Below, one piece after another: positions 1-6,523 of a stretch of DNA of 8,398 bases. This DNA is from Actinomycetota bacterium. Lineage in GTDB: Bacteria > Actinomycetota > Thermoleophilia > Solirubrobacterales > Solirubrobacteraceae. The stretch's first letter is position 1, and each line of letters starts with the position of its first letter. The DNA lies in the NCBI GenBank assembly GCA_903970315.1, contig CAJCIJ010000228.1, positions 1 to 8,398 on the forward strand, given 5' to 3'. The position numbers were made by a program, and so were the translations under genes. The notes under the pieces are model-generated. The model was not told the origin of the DNA, made no database searches, and saw only the letters and a program-made list of their open reading frames with translations.

Positions 1-2037
1 AAAGCGACTGCGGCGGCCCCACACGCCGGTGCCGAATACGGCACGACGCTGGGCTCGGGTGAGATAGAGCTCGCGCATGGCGCGCGTCACGCCAACATAG
101 AACAGCCGCCGCTCTTCCTCGGTGGCGCCCTCGTCGATGGCACGCGAGTGAGGGATCACGCCGTCCTCGCAGCCCACGATGAACACGACGGGGAACTCGG
201 TGCCCTTGGCGTTGTGGAGGGTCATCAGGGTGATCAACGTCCGGTCGGCCGGAGCGAGTCCCTCTCCCCCCTGGGCCCCTTCTCCCGGGTCCTCGCCGGC
301 GAGCTCTCCCGGCGCTTCGTCGGCCGAGGTCGTCAGGGCGATCTGCTGGAGGAAGGCGTCGAGCGTGTTCTCGCCACCCGGCGCTTCGTCGAACTCGCGA
401 GCGACCTCCAGCAGCTGTCCAAGGTTCTCCAGGCGGCCCTCGGCTTCAACGGCGGTCGCCCCGTCGTTGGCTTCCTGCTGCAGCGCCGCCACGTAGCCCG
501 TGCGAGCCAGCACGTCCTCGAGTACCGCGGCCACCTCGGCGCCGTCGAGGACCCGCTCGCGCAGCTCGCCGAGGGTCTCCATGAGGGTGGCCAGGGACTT
601 GGCGGCGGCCCGCGTCAGCCCGGGCACGTGGTCGGTGTCGGCGGCGGTGGCAAAGACCGAGGCATCGGTGCTCGCCGCGTGTCCGACGATCCGGGCCACC
701 GAGGTCTGGCCGATGCCGCGCCGGGGCGAGTTGACGATGCGCATGAAGCTGACGACGTCGTGAGGGTTGACCAGCAGCGACAGGTAGGCCACCGCGTCCT
801 TGATCTCGGCGCGTTCGTAGAACTTGGCCCCGCCGATCACCTGATAGGGCAGATCGGCCCGCACGAGCGCGTCCTCGAGCACGCGCGACATCGCGTTGGT
901 GCGGTAGAAGACGGCAAAGTCGGCGCGCTTTTGCCCGTCGCCGAGCATCCGTTCGATCTCACCCACGACCAGGCGCGCCTCGGCGTGCTCGTCGTCGCAT
1001 TCGCGCACGTGCACGGGGCTGCCGTCGCCAAGCTCGCTCCACAACTCTTTGGGCATGCTGCCGCGGTTGTTGGCGATGATGGCGTTGGCGGCCTTCAGGA
1101 TGGTCTGCGTGGAGCGGTAGTTCTGCTCGAGCTTGACCACCGTGGCGTCCGGGAAGTCCTTCTGGAAGTCAAGGATGTTGTTGATGTCGGCGCCACGGAA
1201 GCCGTAGATCGACTGCGCGTCGTCGCCGACGACCGCGAGGTTGCGATGCCCGCCGTGATCGCCGCCGTCGCCGCAGAGCAACGCCAGCAGCTGGTACTGG
1301 GCGTGGTTTGTGTCCTGGTACTCGTCCACGAGCACGTGGCGAAAGCCCGACGCGTAGTTTGCGCGAATGTCGGGAAAGCGCTGCAGCAGGCCGACGGTGA
1401 GCACGAGCAGGTCGTCGAAGTCCATGGCGTTTGAGCGCTGGAGGTTTCGCTCGTACAGCCCGTACGCGTCGGCCACGACGGACTCGAACTCGCCGCCGCC
1501 GAGCTCCTGGTAGGCGCTGGCGCCGAGCAGCAGGTTCTTGGCCTGGGAGATACGGTTGTGCACAGCGGCGGGCGAATACCGCTTGGGATCCACGCCGAGC
1601 TCCTCCATGCAACGCTTGGCGACGCGGCGGGCATCGGCTTGGTCGTAGATGGTGAACTGCGACGTATAGCCCAGAACGTCGGCGTGAGCACGCAGGATGC
1701 GGGCGCAGGCGGAGTGAAAAGTCGACAGCCACATGCCGCGCGTATCGCGGCCAAGCAGCCCCTGCACGCGAGTGCGCATCTCCGAGGCGGCCTTGTTGGT
1801 GAACGTGATCGCGAGGATCTCGCCCGGCCGGGCCTGACCGGTGAAGATCAAGAACGCCAGCCGGTGGGTCAGCACGCGTGTCTTGCCGCTACCGGCCCCG
1901 GCAAGGATCAGCAGGGGTCCGTTGCCGTGTTGCACGGCCATCCGTTGAGGCTCGTTGAGGCCCTCCAGCAGGGCATCGGCGCGGCGCGAGGCGCCGTTGG
2001 TGGTGCTGGGGACAGGAGTGTCTAGGGCGCTGGGCAT
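1..2037 (-). CDS. pcrA: ATP-dependent DNA helicase PcrA/UvrD (C-terminus cut by window edge)
   Basis: A superfamily 1A 3'-5' DNA helicase that unwinds DNA in repair and in clearing replication forks. 679 codons are visible and the frame is open to the left edge; the family usually has 720-780 residues, so only the C-terminal tail is missing. Seen directly: Walker A GAGSGKT at residues 47-53, Walker B/DExx as VDEYQD at 237-242, motif III QSIYGFRGAD shortly after, LEQNYRS around Q305-R308, TLHNAKG around K611, and VGVTRA at 648-653. These are the complete helicase motifs in order, so the protein should be active. The start ATG at 2037 has GAGG (2043-2046, minus strand) 5 nt upstream. An acidic Gly/Pro-rich stretch of about 25 residues (roughly 574-599) lies just before the TLHNAKG motif and looks like a lineage-specific loop. 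A 428-codon open frame on the opposite strand (148-1434) is a GC-rich shadow. PcrA and UvrD cannot be told apart from sequence alone; PcrA is the usual name in Gram-positive bacteria. Confidence 0.96.
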   Translation of the reverse strand, partial: MPSALDTPVPSTTNGASRRADALLEGLNEPQRMAVQHGNGPLLILAGAGSGKTRVLTHRLAFLIFTGQARPGEILAITFTNKAASEMRTRVQGLLGRDTRGMWLSTFHSACARILRAHADVLGYTSQFTIYDQADARRVAKRCMEELGVDPKRYSPAAVHNRISQAKNLLLGASAYQELGGGEFESVVADAYGLYERNLQRSNAMDFDDLLVLTVGLLQRFPDIRANYASGFRHVLVDEYQDTNHAQYQLLALLCGDGGDHGGHRNLAVVGDDAQSIYGFRGADINNILDFQKDFPDATVVKLEQNYRSTQTILKAANAIIANNRGSMPKELWSELGDGSPVHVRECDDEHAEARLVVGEIERMLGDGQKRADFAVFYRTNAMSRVLEDALVRADLPYQVIGGAKFYERAEIKDAVAYLSLLVNPHDVVSFMRIVNSPRRGIGQTSVARIVGHAASTDASVFATAADTDHVPGLTRAAAKSLATLMETLGELRERVLDGAEVAAVLEDVLARTGYVAALQQEANDGATAVEAEGRLENLGQLLEVAREFDEAPGGENTLDAFLQQIALTTSADEAPGELAGEDPGEGAQGGEGLAPADRTLITLMTLHNAKGTEFPVVFIVGCEDGVIPHSRAIDEGATEEERRLFYVGVTRAMRELYLTRAQRRAVFGTGVWGRRSRF

Positions 2038-2046
2038 GCAAGCCTC

Positions 2047-2052
2047 AGCATA
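2047..2052 (-). promoter_or_regulatory. possible -10 element of the helicase gene
   Basis: TATGCT on the minus strand fits the loose actinobacterial -10 pattern TANNNT and lies 9 bases before the start ATG at 2037, which would give a very short leader. No good -35 hexamer is visible 16-18 bp further upstream. This is a weak call from sequence only. Confidence 0.22.
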
Positions 2053-2073
2053 GAGCCGCAACAGGCTCCATTT

Positions 2074-2093
2074 TCAGGCGCGGCGGCGCCTGA
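2074..2093 (-). terminator. perfect hairpin downstream of cysE, probable terminator without U-tract
   Basis: TCAGGCGC and GCGCCTGA form a perfect 8-bp inverted repeat around a 4-base loop. It starts about 15 nt after the cysE stop codon and before the helicase start. On the minus strand the stem is followed by AAAATGG, not by a run of U, so it is not a textbook intrinsic terminator. Hairpins lacking a U-tract are common behind actinobacterial genes. It could alternatively be an operator for the helicase gene. Confidence 0.4.
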
Positions 2094-2108
2094 GGAGATG
2101 GCCTTGCG

Positions 2109-2855
2109 TCAGCCGCCGGCGGGGTCGCGGCCCTTGTCGGCACGCAGTGGCTTGGCCGGCTCGGTGGCCTTGGCGCCGTTGCCGTTGGGCGCGCCCAACA
2201 CCCGCTGCTCGAGCGCCGCGATCCGGCCGGCGAGCCCCTCGATGGCCTCGGCGACAGGGTCGGGCAGGTGAATCCAATCGGTGTCGGGACCCTCCGGGGC
2301 GCGCCCTTCGACCCGCACGGGGTGTCCGGGGTTTCCGACCACCGTGGTGTTGGGTGGGACGTCGGTGATGACGACGGTGTTGGCGCCCACCTTGGCGCCG
2401 TGCCCCACCGTGATGGGCCCGAGCAGCTTGGCCCCAGAGCCGATGGTGACGTTGTCCTGCACGGTGGGATGGCGCTTTCCGGTCACGAAGCCGGTGCCGC
2501 CGAGGGTGACACCCTGGTAGAGGGTGACGTTGTCGCCGATCTTGGCGGTCTCGCCGATGACGACGCCGGCGCCGTGGTCGATGAACAGGCCCTCGCCGAT
2601 CTCCGCGGCGGGGTGGATCTCGATCCCCGTCAGGGCGCGCGTGAGTGTGGCGAGCCCGCGCGGCAGCACGGGCACGTCGTTCTCATACAGGGCGTGTGCC
2701 AGCCGGTGCGACAGCAGCGCATGTACGCCGGGCCAGGTGGCGACGATCTCCACAGCGCTGACGCCGCGTGCCGACGGGTCGCGGTCGCGCGCGGCGGCCA
2801 CGTCGCGGCGCACCTCGGCGGCCACCCTGCGGGCGATCCCTACTGCGGCGGCCAT
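2109..2855 (-). CDS. cysE: serine O-acetyltransferase (CysE/EpsC type)
   Basis: Transfers acetyl from acetyl-CoA to L-serine, giving O-acetylserine, the first step of cysteine synthesis; cytosolic. 248 residues. A short N-terminal helical domain (about 1-75) is followed by a left-handed beta-helix of hexapeptide repeats (about 78-175). Catalytic landmarks are present: EIHP at 79-82, DHGAGVVIGET at 93-103 (H94), and RHP at 128-130 (H129). The short N-terminus is of the EpsC type rather than the longer enterobacterial form. After the beta-helix comes a predicted coiled-coil segment (about 200-225) and a polar tail ending ...DPAGG. It lacks the C-terminal isoleucine that enterobacterial CysE inserts into CysK. 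Start: ATG 2855 is where family similarity begins; longer frames would run into cysK. No strong ribosome site is visible. The gene follows cysK by 43 bp, with a small GCGCC/GGCGC hairpin (2872-2884) in the gap, so co-transcription is likely. Confidence 0.95.
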   Translation of the reverse strand: MAAAVGIARRVAAEVRRDVAAARDRDPSARGVSAVEIVATWPGVHALLSHRLAHALYENDVPVLPRGLATLTRALTGIEIHPAAEIGEGLFIDHGAGVVIGETAKIGDNVTLYQGVTLGGTGFVTGKRHPTVQDNVTIGSGAKLLGPITVGHGAKVGANTVVITDVPPNTTVVGNPGHPVRVEGRAPEGPDTDWIHLPDPVAEAIEGLAGRIAALEQRVLGAPNGNGAKATEPAKPLRADKGRDPAGG

Positions 2856-2898
2856 GAAACACAGCCTAGCGGCGCCTACGGCGCGGTTGGGCGGCGTC

Positions 2899-3855
2899 TC
2901 ACCGTGTGCGTGGCCCGGGCACGAAGAATGCCTGGGAGATATAGCGCTCACCGGAGTCGGGCACGATCGCCACGATGCGCTTGCCGGCGAACTGCGGTCG
3001 GGCCCCCACCTGTAGCGCCGCCCAGATGGCGGCGCCGGCCGAGATGCCTGCAAGCAGCCCCTCGTGCTGTGCACAGCTCCACGCGGTCGCGATGGCGTCG
3101 TCATCGGTGACGGCGATCACCTCGTCGAGCAGTTCGCGGTTGAGAATGGGAGGCACAAAACCCGCTCCAATCCCCTGGATGCGGTGTGGCCCGGGCTGCC
3201 CACCGGAGATGACGGGCGAGAGCGCGGGCTCGACTGCCACGACGTAAAGGTTGGGGTTGATCGTGCGCAGGTACTCGCCGGTGCCGGTGATCGTGCCGCC
3301 GGTGCCCACTCCGGCCACGAGCACATCCACATCGCCGTCCAGCGCGGCGGCGATCTCGGGCCCGGTGGTGCGCCGGTGCGCCTCGGGATTGGCGGGGTTG
3401 GAGAATTGGTCGGGGAGGAAGACGTCGGCCGACTGTGCCATCGCGCGGGCAGCGTCAACCGCCTCGGTCATCCCCCCCATCGACTCGGTGATCTGGACCT
3501 GGGCGCCATAGAGGGCCAACAGCGCCTCGCGCTCGCGGCTCATGCCCTGGGGAAGGAACAGCTCGAGGTCATAACCCTTGGCGGCGCACACAAAGGCGAG
3601 CGCTATCCCGGTGTTGCCGCTGGTGGCCTCGACGATAGTGGTCTTGCCCGGCGCAATGCGGCCCTCGGCCTCGGCGGCGTCGATCATGGCGACGCCGATT
3701 CGATCCTTGACGGACCCGCCGGGGTTTGACCCCTCGAGCTTTGCGTACAGGCTGATGTTCTGCTCGGCCGCAGCAGTCGCGGCCACGACGCGCGTCAGCT
3801 GCAGCAGGGGCGTGCGGCCGACGAGCTCGGAAATGTTGATCGGGATTGACCCCAT
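2899..3855 (-). CDS. cysK: cysteine synthase, O-acetylserine sulfhydrylase (PLP enzyme)
   Basis: Makes L-cysteine from O-acetylserine and sulfide using pyridoxal phosphate; cytosolic, normally a dimer. 318 residues, the usual length. Seen: INISELVGRTPLLQL at the N-terminus, NPGGSVKDR with the PLP-binding lysine K50, the substrate loop TSGNT at 78-82, the phosphate-binding GTGGT at 184-188, and PDSGERY at 299-305, where S301 would contact the pyridine nitrogen. All key residues are intact. The open frame runs on to a start at 3930, but family similarity begins at ATG 3855 and the extra 25 residues would overlap the divergent gene, so 3855 is chosen. No Shine-Dalgarno is visible; the message may have a very short leader. 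Cystathionine beta-synthase and O-phosphoserine sulfhydrylase belong to the same fold, but the PDSGERY signature and adjacent cysE favour CysK. Confidence 0.96.
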   Translation of the reverse strand: MGSIPINISELVGRTPLLQLTRVVAATAAAEQNISLYAKLEGSNPGGSVKDRIGVAMIDAAEAEGRIAPGKTTIVEATSGNTGIALAFVCAAKGYDLELFLPQGMSREREALLALYGAQVQITESMGGMTEAVDAARAMAQSADVFLPDQFSNPANPEAHRRTTGPEIAAALDGDVDVLVAGVGTGGTITGTGEYLRTINPNLYVVAVEPALSPVISGGQPGPHRIQGIGAGFVPPILNRELLDEVIAVTDDDAIATAWSCAQHEGLLAGISAGAAIWAALQVGARPQFAGKRIVAIVPDSGERYISQAFFVPGPRTR

Positions 3856-3902
3856 ATGGCCGACAATAGAGGCCAACGACGCATAATGGGTCCATCGGCC
3901 CT
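3856..3902. promoter_or_regulatory. short divergent promoter region between cysK and the secreted protein gene
   Basis: This stretch of about 47 bp must hold the start signals of both flanking genes. It contains one AT-rich island. CATAAT at 3882-3887 (+) is a 5/6 match to a -10 box, and the same island reads CATTAT (4/6) on the minus strand towards cysK. TATTGT (3863-3868, minus) is a second, weaker -10 candidate near the cysK start. No -35 match was found in either direction. The assignment rests on position and base content only. Confidence 0.3.
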
Positions 3903-4673
3903 CTGAAAGCCATCGCTGGAGCGTTAACACTCGTCGCCGTGGCGCTGGTCGGGGGGCCGTGGCTGTTGGATGGCGCTACCGCCACCCCGACCGGCGCGGC
4001 GGCATCGGAAGCGGTGGCGACGATCGCACCGTCGTTCTCGGTGGACCGTCTCGGGGCCCGCACCGCGGCCACGCTGACCTTCTCCGACGTGGGCGGTCCC
4101 AACGGCGTTCCCGGACCACTGGCCAAGGCGCTCTTGCGCTTGCCGGCGGGCCTTGCGGGATCGCGCCTTCAGTGGCCGACGACGGCAGGTTGTTCGGCGG
4201 TGCACCTGCGCAGAGACGGTGCACGGGGCTGCCCGGCGCGGTCGCAGGTCGGTGCAGGCTCGGCGCTGCTGAAATGGCCCGAAGGAGGGACTGCTGTTGG
4301 CACCGAGCAGGCACGCGTCTGGGTGTTCGTGGCGCCAACCGACGGCGAATACGCCCTGGAGATCCTGGGCGAAGGCACAAAGCCGGTGCGCAGGCGCGTG
4401 GTGATCAGGGTGCCGCTGGCGGTCGAAACGGGCGCCTACTCGGCCGACCTGGAACTGCTGGTCCCGCCGATCCCGGCGTTCCCCGGCGAACAGGACGCGT
4501 CGATTGTGCGCATGGCGCTGACGCTGGGAAATGCCCGGCCGCCGGGACATGGGAAGGGGCTGGGCATATTCGTGCCCAAGAGTTGCCCGCAGGGAGGCTT
4601 TCCCTGGGAAGTGCAGCTGACCTACACCGACGGCTCCACGGGTAGCGCGGCGGCAACCATCCCCTGCCCCTAG
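3903..4673 (+). CDS. secreted protein with Thermoleophilia-type C-terminal Cys tail; start uncertain
   Basis: Function unknown. From codon 3903 the product is 256 residues: a lysine, then a hydrophobic run (AIAGALTLVAVALVGGPWLL) and an Ala/Thr-rich segment, which together look like a Sec signal peptide. The mature part looks beta-rich. It has LRLPAGL, then two cysteines in GCSAV...RGCPARSQVG, and a tail SCPQGGFPWEV...IPCP with two more cysteines, probably paired as disulfides outside the cell. From memory such tails are common in secreted proteins of Solirubrobacterales. The only ordinary start codon in frame is GTG 3939, which would remove the lysine and half of the hydrophobic run; automated annotation would probably choose it (244 residues). 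CTG 3903 keeps the whole signal peptide, and ATG 3886 is one frame off. The gene diverges from cysK and converges on the Rrf2 gene with 15 bp between the stops. Its existence is well supported; its start is not. Confidence 0.75.
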   Translation: MKAIAGALTLVAVALVGGPWLLDGATATPTGAAASEAVATIAPSFSVDRLGARTAATLTFSDVGGPNGVPGPLAKALLRLPAGLAGSRLQWPTTAGCSAVHLRRDGARGCPARSQVGAGSALLKWPEGGTAVGTEQARVWVFVAPTDGEYALEILGEGTKPVRRRVVIRVPLAVETGAYSADLELLVPPIPAFPGEQDASIVRMALTLGNARPPGHGKGLGIFVPKSCPQGGFPWEVQLTYTDGSTGSAAATIPCP

Positions 4674-4688
4674 GCGGTTGGCGCCCTT

Positions 4689-5081
4689 TCAGATGTGGTA
4701 CATGGCGGTGCCGGCGGCGCGCGCCTCGGTCTCGATGACGTCGGCGATGGTGGTCTGCTGGAACACAGCGCGCGCGGCGCTGGCGGCTTGCAGAAAGACA
4801 CCGTCGGAGCCGGCGCCGAGATGGCCGTCGAGCAGCTCGACGACCTCGAGCACGGTGATCGTGGCGGGAGGACGCGCAAAGCGGTAGCCGCCCTTGACGC
4901 CGCGCTGGGAGGTCAGGATGCCGGCACGGCGCAGCACGGCAAACAGCTGCTCCAAGAACTGCACGGGGACGTCGCGCCGGCGCGCCAGCTCGCCGATGGG
5001 GACGGGCGCCTCTCCACCTATACGCCCAAGCTCGGCGAGGGCGAGTACTGCGTAGGGAGACTTGCTGGTGATCGAGATCAT
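4689..5081 (-). CDS. Rrf2-family transcriptional regulator without Fe-S cysteines (CymR-like)
   Basis: A 130-residue DNA-binding regulator. The N-terminal winged helix has the family layout: YAVLALAELG, then IGELARRRDVPVQFLEQLFAVLRRAGILTSQRGVKGGYRFARP, then ITVLEVVELLDG. The C-terminal half should form the dimer helix. IscR, NsrR and RsrR carry three cysteines after the winged helix; this protein has no cysteine at all and a shortened segment there, so it cannot bind a cluster through that motif. That matches CymR, the cysteine-metabolism repressor, and the C-terminus (AMYHI) recalls the CymR ending as I remember it. cysK and cysE lie about 830 bp away. Start ATG 5081 is where the family begins; no Shine-Dalgarno is visible. 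The gene is 28 bp behind the HDOD-LuxR gene on the same strand, so it may be in its operon. The family call is firm; the CymR-like role is inference. Confidence 0.93.
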   Translation of the reverse strand: MISITSKSPYAVLALAELGRIGGEAPVPIGELARRRDVPVQFLEQLFAVLRRAGILTSQRGVKGGYRFARPPATITVLEVVELLDGHLGAGSDGVFLQAASAARAVFQQTTIADVIETEARAAGTAMYHI

Positions 5082-5109
5082 GAGGCTGCGGGGCAGCCCC
5101 AGGATAGTC

Positions 5110-6375
5110 CTACAGCCAGCCGCGCTCTGAGGCGATCAGAACCGCCTGGGCGCGATCGACGGCGCCGAGCTTGCCGTAGATGTTGTGCAGGTGGGTGCGC
5201 ACTGTGCTCGTGGACAGATTGAGCTCGTGGGCGATCTGCTTGTAGACCTTGCCTTCGGCCAGTCGCTGCAGCACCCCGACCTCGCGTGAGGACAGCGGGC
5301 ACGGGTCGACGTGGCGCTGGCGCATGCTGGCGGCGCTCGGCAGGTCGTACATGATCGAGCGCAGCTTGGCCGGCCCAAGGCCCACGGTGCGGGCACCGGC
5401 GAGCATCTCGACGGGCGACACGGGCGTGCCCTGCTGGTAATGAGCGAGCATGTCGCCCAGGCGCAGCAGCGCGGCGTCGCCCTCGGCTTCGGGGCTGTGG
5501 TGGCGCTCGATGCCGGAGGCAATCGAGGAAGGCAGGCCCCAGCGGCGGGCAAAGACCCCGCCCATCAGAGTGTGATCGACGCCCAGCTCGCGGCGCTCCT
5601 GGTGGATGCGCTGCTCAGGCGTGGTGGCTCCCTGGTGAACCAGCGACGGATAACCGGGGTAGGCGTGCATGAGCACGAGCTTGCCGACGTCGTGCAGCAG
5701 GCTGGTGGCTGTCAGCCGGTCGCGGTGCTCGTAGCCGACCTCCGACGCAACGGCATCGGTGGCGTGTTGGGTGGCAAGGGCGTGCAGGCGGAAGCGCTCG
5801 GGTGCGGTGTCCCAGACGCCGGAGTGCTCAAAGAAGTCAAAGGTGCGCAGGCTGGAGACCAGCGTTGCCAGCTCGGCGGTGGTGAGCACCTCGATCGCGG
5901 ACACCACCGTGTCGGCCCGCCCCTGAGATCCGGGATTGGCGTTGTTGGCAGCGTGCAGGACTCGGAGCGTCAGCGCCACATCTGACTCCACGGCCGAAAC
6001 GAGCTCGGCGGTGGCCACCTGCTCCTTGGTCAGCAGGCCTTCGAGTCGATCGCGGGACTCGGCGAGTGCGGGGAAAGCCTCAAGCGCGGTGAACGCCTTG
6101 GTCAGGCGCTGGGCGCGTCCTGTGCCGTACTGGTCGGCGGGCGTTGGCAGGCCCGTGCCGGAACGGGCGCCGGAGGGCACCTCGGGGGCTGGGGCGCTCT
6201 CGACGGCGCGCAGCCGGCGAGCCGGGACAGTGGCCCGAGTCGGGACCGTGACCTGCTTGGCGCGGGCGGCGCTGGCCGCCTTTGAGCCTGAGGGAACTGC
6301 GGTCCTGGTTTGGCTGACCCGGCTAGCGGGAGCTGTTGGCGTCGAGACTGATGGCACGGTCGTTGGTCCCTTCAT
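5110..6375 (-). CDS. HDOD/HD-domain protein fused to a LuxR-type HTH
   Basis: A 421-residue putative signalling regulator in three parts. Residues 1-85 are rich in Pro, Ala, Thr, Ser and Arg and probably disordered. Residues about 86-345 match the HDOD region: LTKEQVATAELVSAVESDVALTLRVLHAANN, then an HD-type site with H198, LLHDVGK (H228, D229, K232), DHTLMGG (H268), IERHHSPE (H292, H293) and LGDML (D308). HDOD domains often lose these metal ligands; here they appear to be kept, so hydrolase activity is possible. Residues about 360-421 are a LuxR HTH: LSSREVGVLQRLAEGKVYKQIAHELNLS, then TVRTHLHNIYGKLG. There is no receiver domain, so the HDOD part probably supplies the input. Start ATG 6375 has GGAAGG 7 nt upstream. 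The next gene, Rrf2, is 28 bp downstream. The target genes and ligand are unknown. Confidence 0.92.
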   Translation of the reverse strand: MKGPTTVPSVSTPTAPASRVSQTRTAVPSGSKAASAARAKQVTVPTRATVPARRLRAVESAPAPEVPSGARSGTGLPTPADQYGTGRAQRLTKAFTALEAFPALAESRDRLEGLLTKEQVATAELVSAVESDVALTLRVLHAANNANPGSQGRADTVVSAIEVLTTAELATLVSSLRTFDFFEHSGVWDTAPERFRLHALATQHATDAVASEVGYEHRDRLTATSLLHDVGKLVLMHAYPGYPSLVHQGATTPEQRIHQERRELGVDHTLMGGVFARRWGLPSSIASGIERHHSPEAEGDAALLRLGDMLAHYQQGTPVSPVEMLAGARTVGLGPAKLRSIMYDLPSAASMRQRHVDPCPLSSREVGVLQRLAEGKVYKQIAHELNLSTSTVRTHLHNIYGKLGAVDRAQAVLIASERGWL

Positions 6376-6382
6376 TGTTTTG

Positions 6383-6388
6383 CCTTCC
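6383..6388 (-). promoter_or_regulatory. Shine-Dalgarno site of the HDOD-LuxR gene
   Basis: GGAAGG on the minus strand, 7 nt before ATG 6375. It is the clearest ribosome site in the window and fixes the start of this gene; most neighbours show none. Confidence 0.65.
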
Positions 6389-6390
6389 AG

Positions 6391-6523
6391 TGGCTCCGGG
6401 GCATCACGTCGGTGTATGGGGGCCTGCCCCGATTCGCGGTATACGGCCGCATTGCAGATGCGAGTCGGATTGCGGTGATCCTTTCGTTCGTGCTATCGGC
6501 AAACCTGGACGGAAGGTTGAGTC
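6391..6523 (-). promoter_or_regulatory. inverted-repeat-rich leader of the HDOD-LuxR gene
   Basis: Reading the minus strand from the distal end, several short perfect stems follow one another. They are AACCT/AGGTT (6502-6506 with 6514-6518, 7-nt loop), GGAT/ATCC (6467-6470 with 6478-6481, 7-nt loop), CGCAT/ATGCG (6448-6452 with 6458-6462, 5-nt loop), GCGG/CCGC (6436-6439 with 6447-6450, 7-nt loop), and a longer CGGGGCA/TGCCCCG (6397-6403 with 6425-6431, 21-nt loop). The last one ends 8 nt before the Shine-Dalgarno. A local GGGG/CCCC hairpin (6419-6430) would compete with it. No known riboswitch class was recognised; cyclic-di-GMP, B12, FMN and TPP signatures were looked for by eye. GC-rich DNA yields such stems by chance, so a functional leader RNA is only a candidate. 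The rest of the gltX-HDOD gap (6524-6621) shows nothing definite. Confidence 0.3.

Noticed and set aside
148..1434. 428-codon open frame on the plus strand
   Set aside because: It lies antisense to the helicase with codons in register; GC-rich genes lacking TTA, CTA and TCA codons leave this opposite frame open. The product resembles no family and the helicase motifs are on the other strand.
2856..3104. 83-codon N-terminal extension of cysE
   Set aside because: The extension runs in another frame through the end of cysK and shows no family similarity; the acetyltransferase begins at 2855.
3064..3729. 221-codon plus-strand frame, and similar plus-strand frames over cysE, the HDOD gene and gltX
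   Set aside because: All are antisense shadows of clearly recognised genes.
4673..4690. Possible terminator between the convergent secreted protein and Rrf2 genes (GGCG/CGCC followed by CTTTC)
   Set aside because: Only 4 bp of stem and no proper U-run; too weak to annotate.
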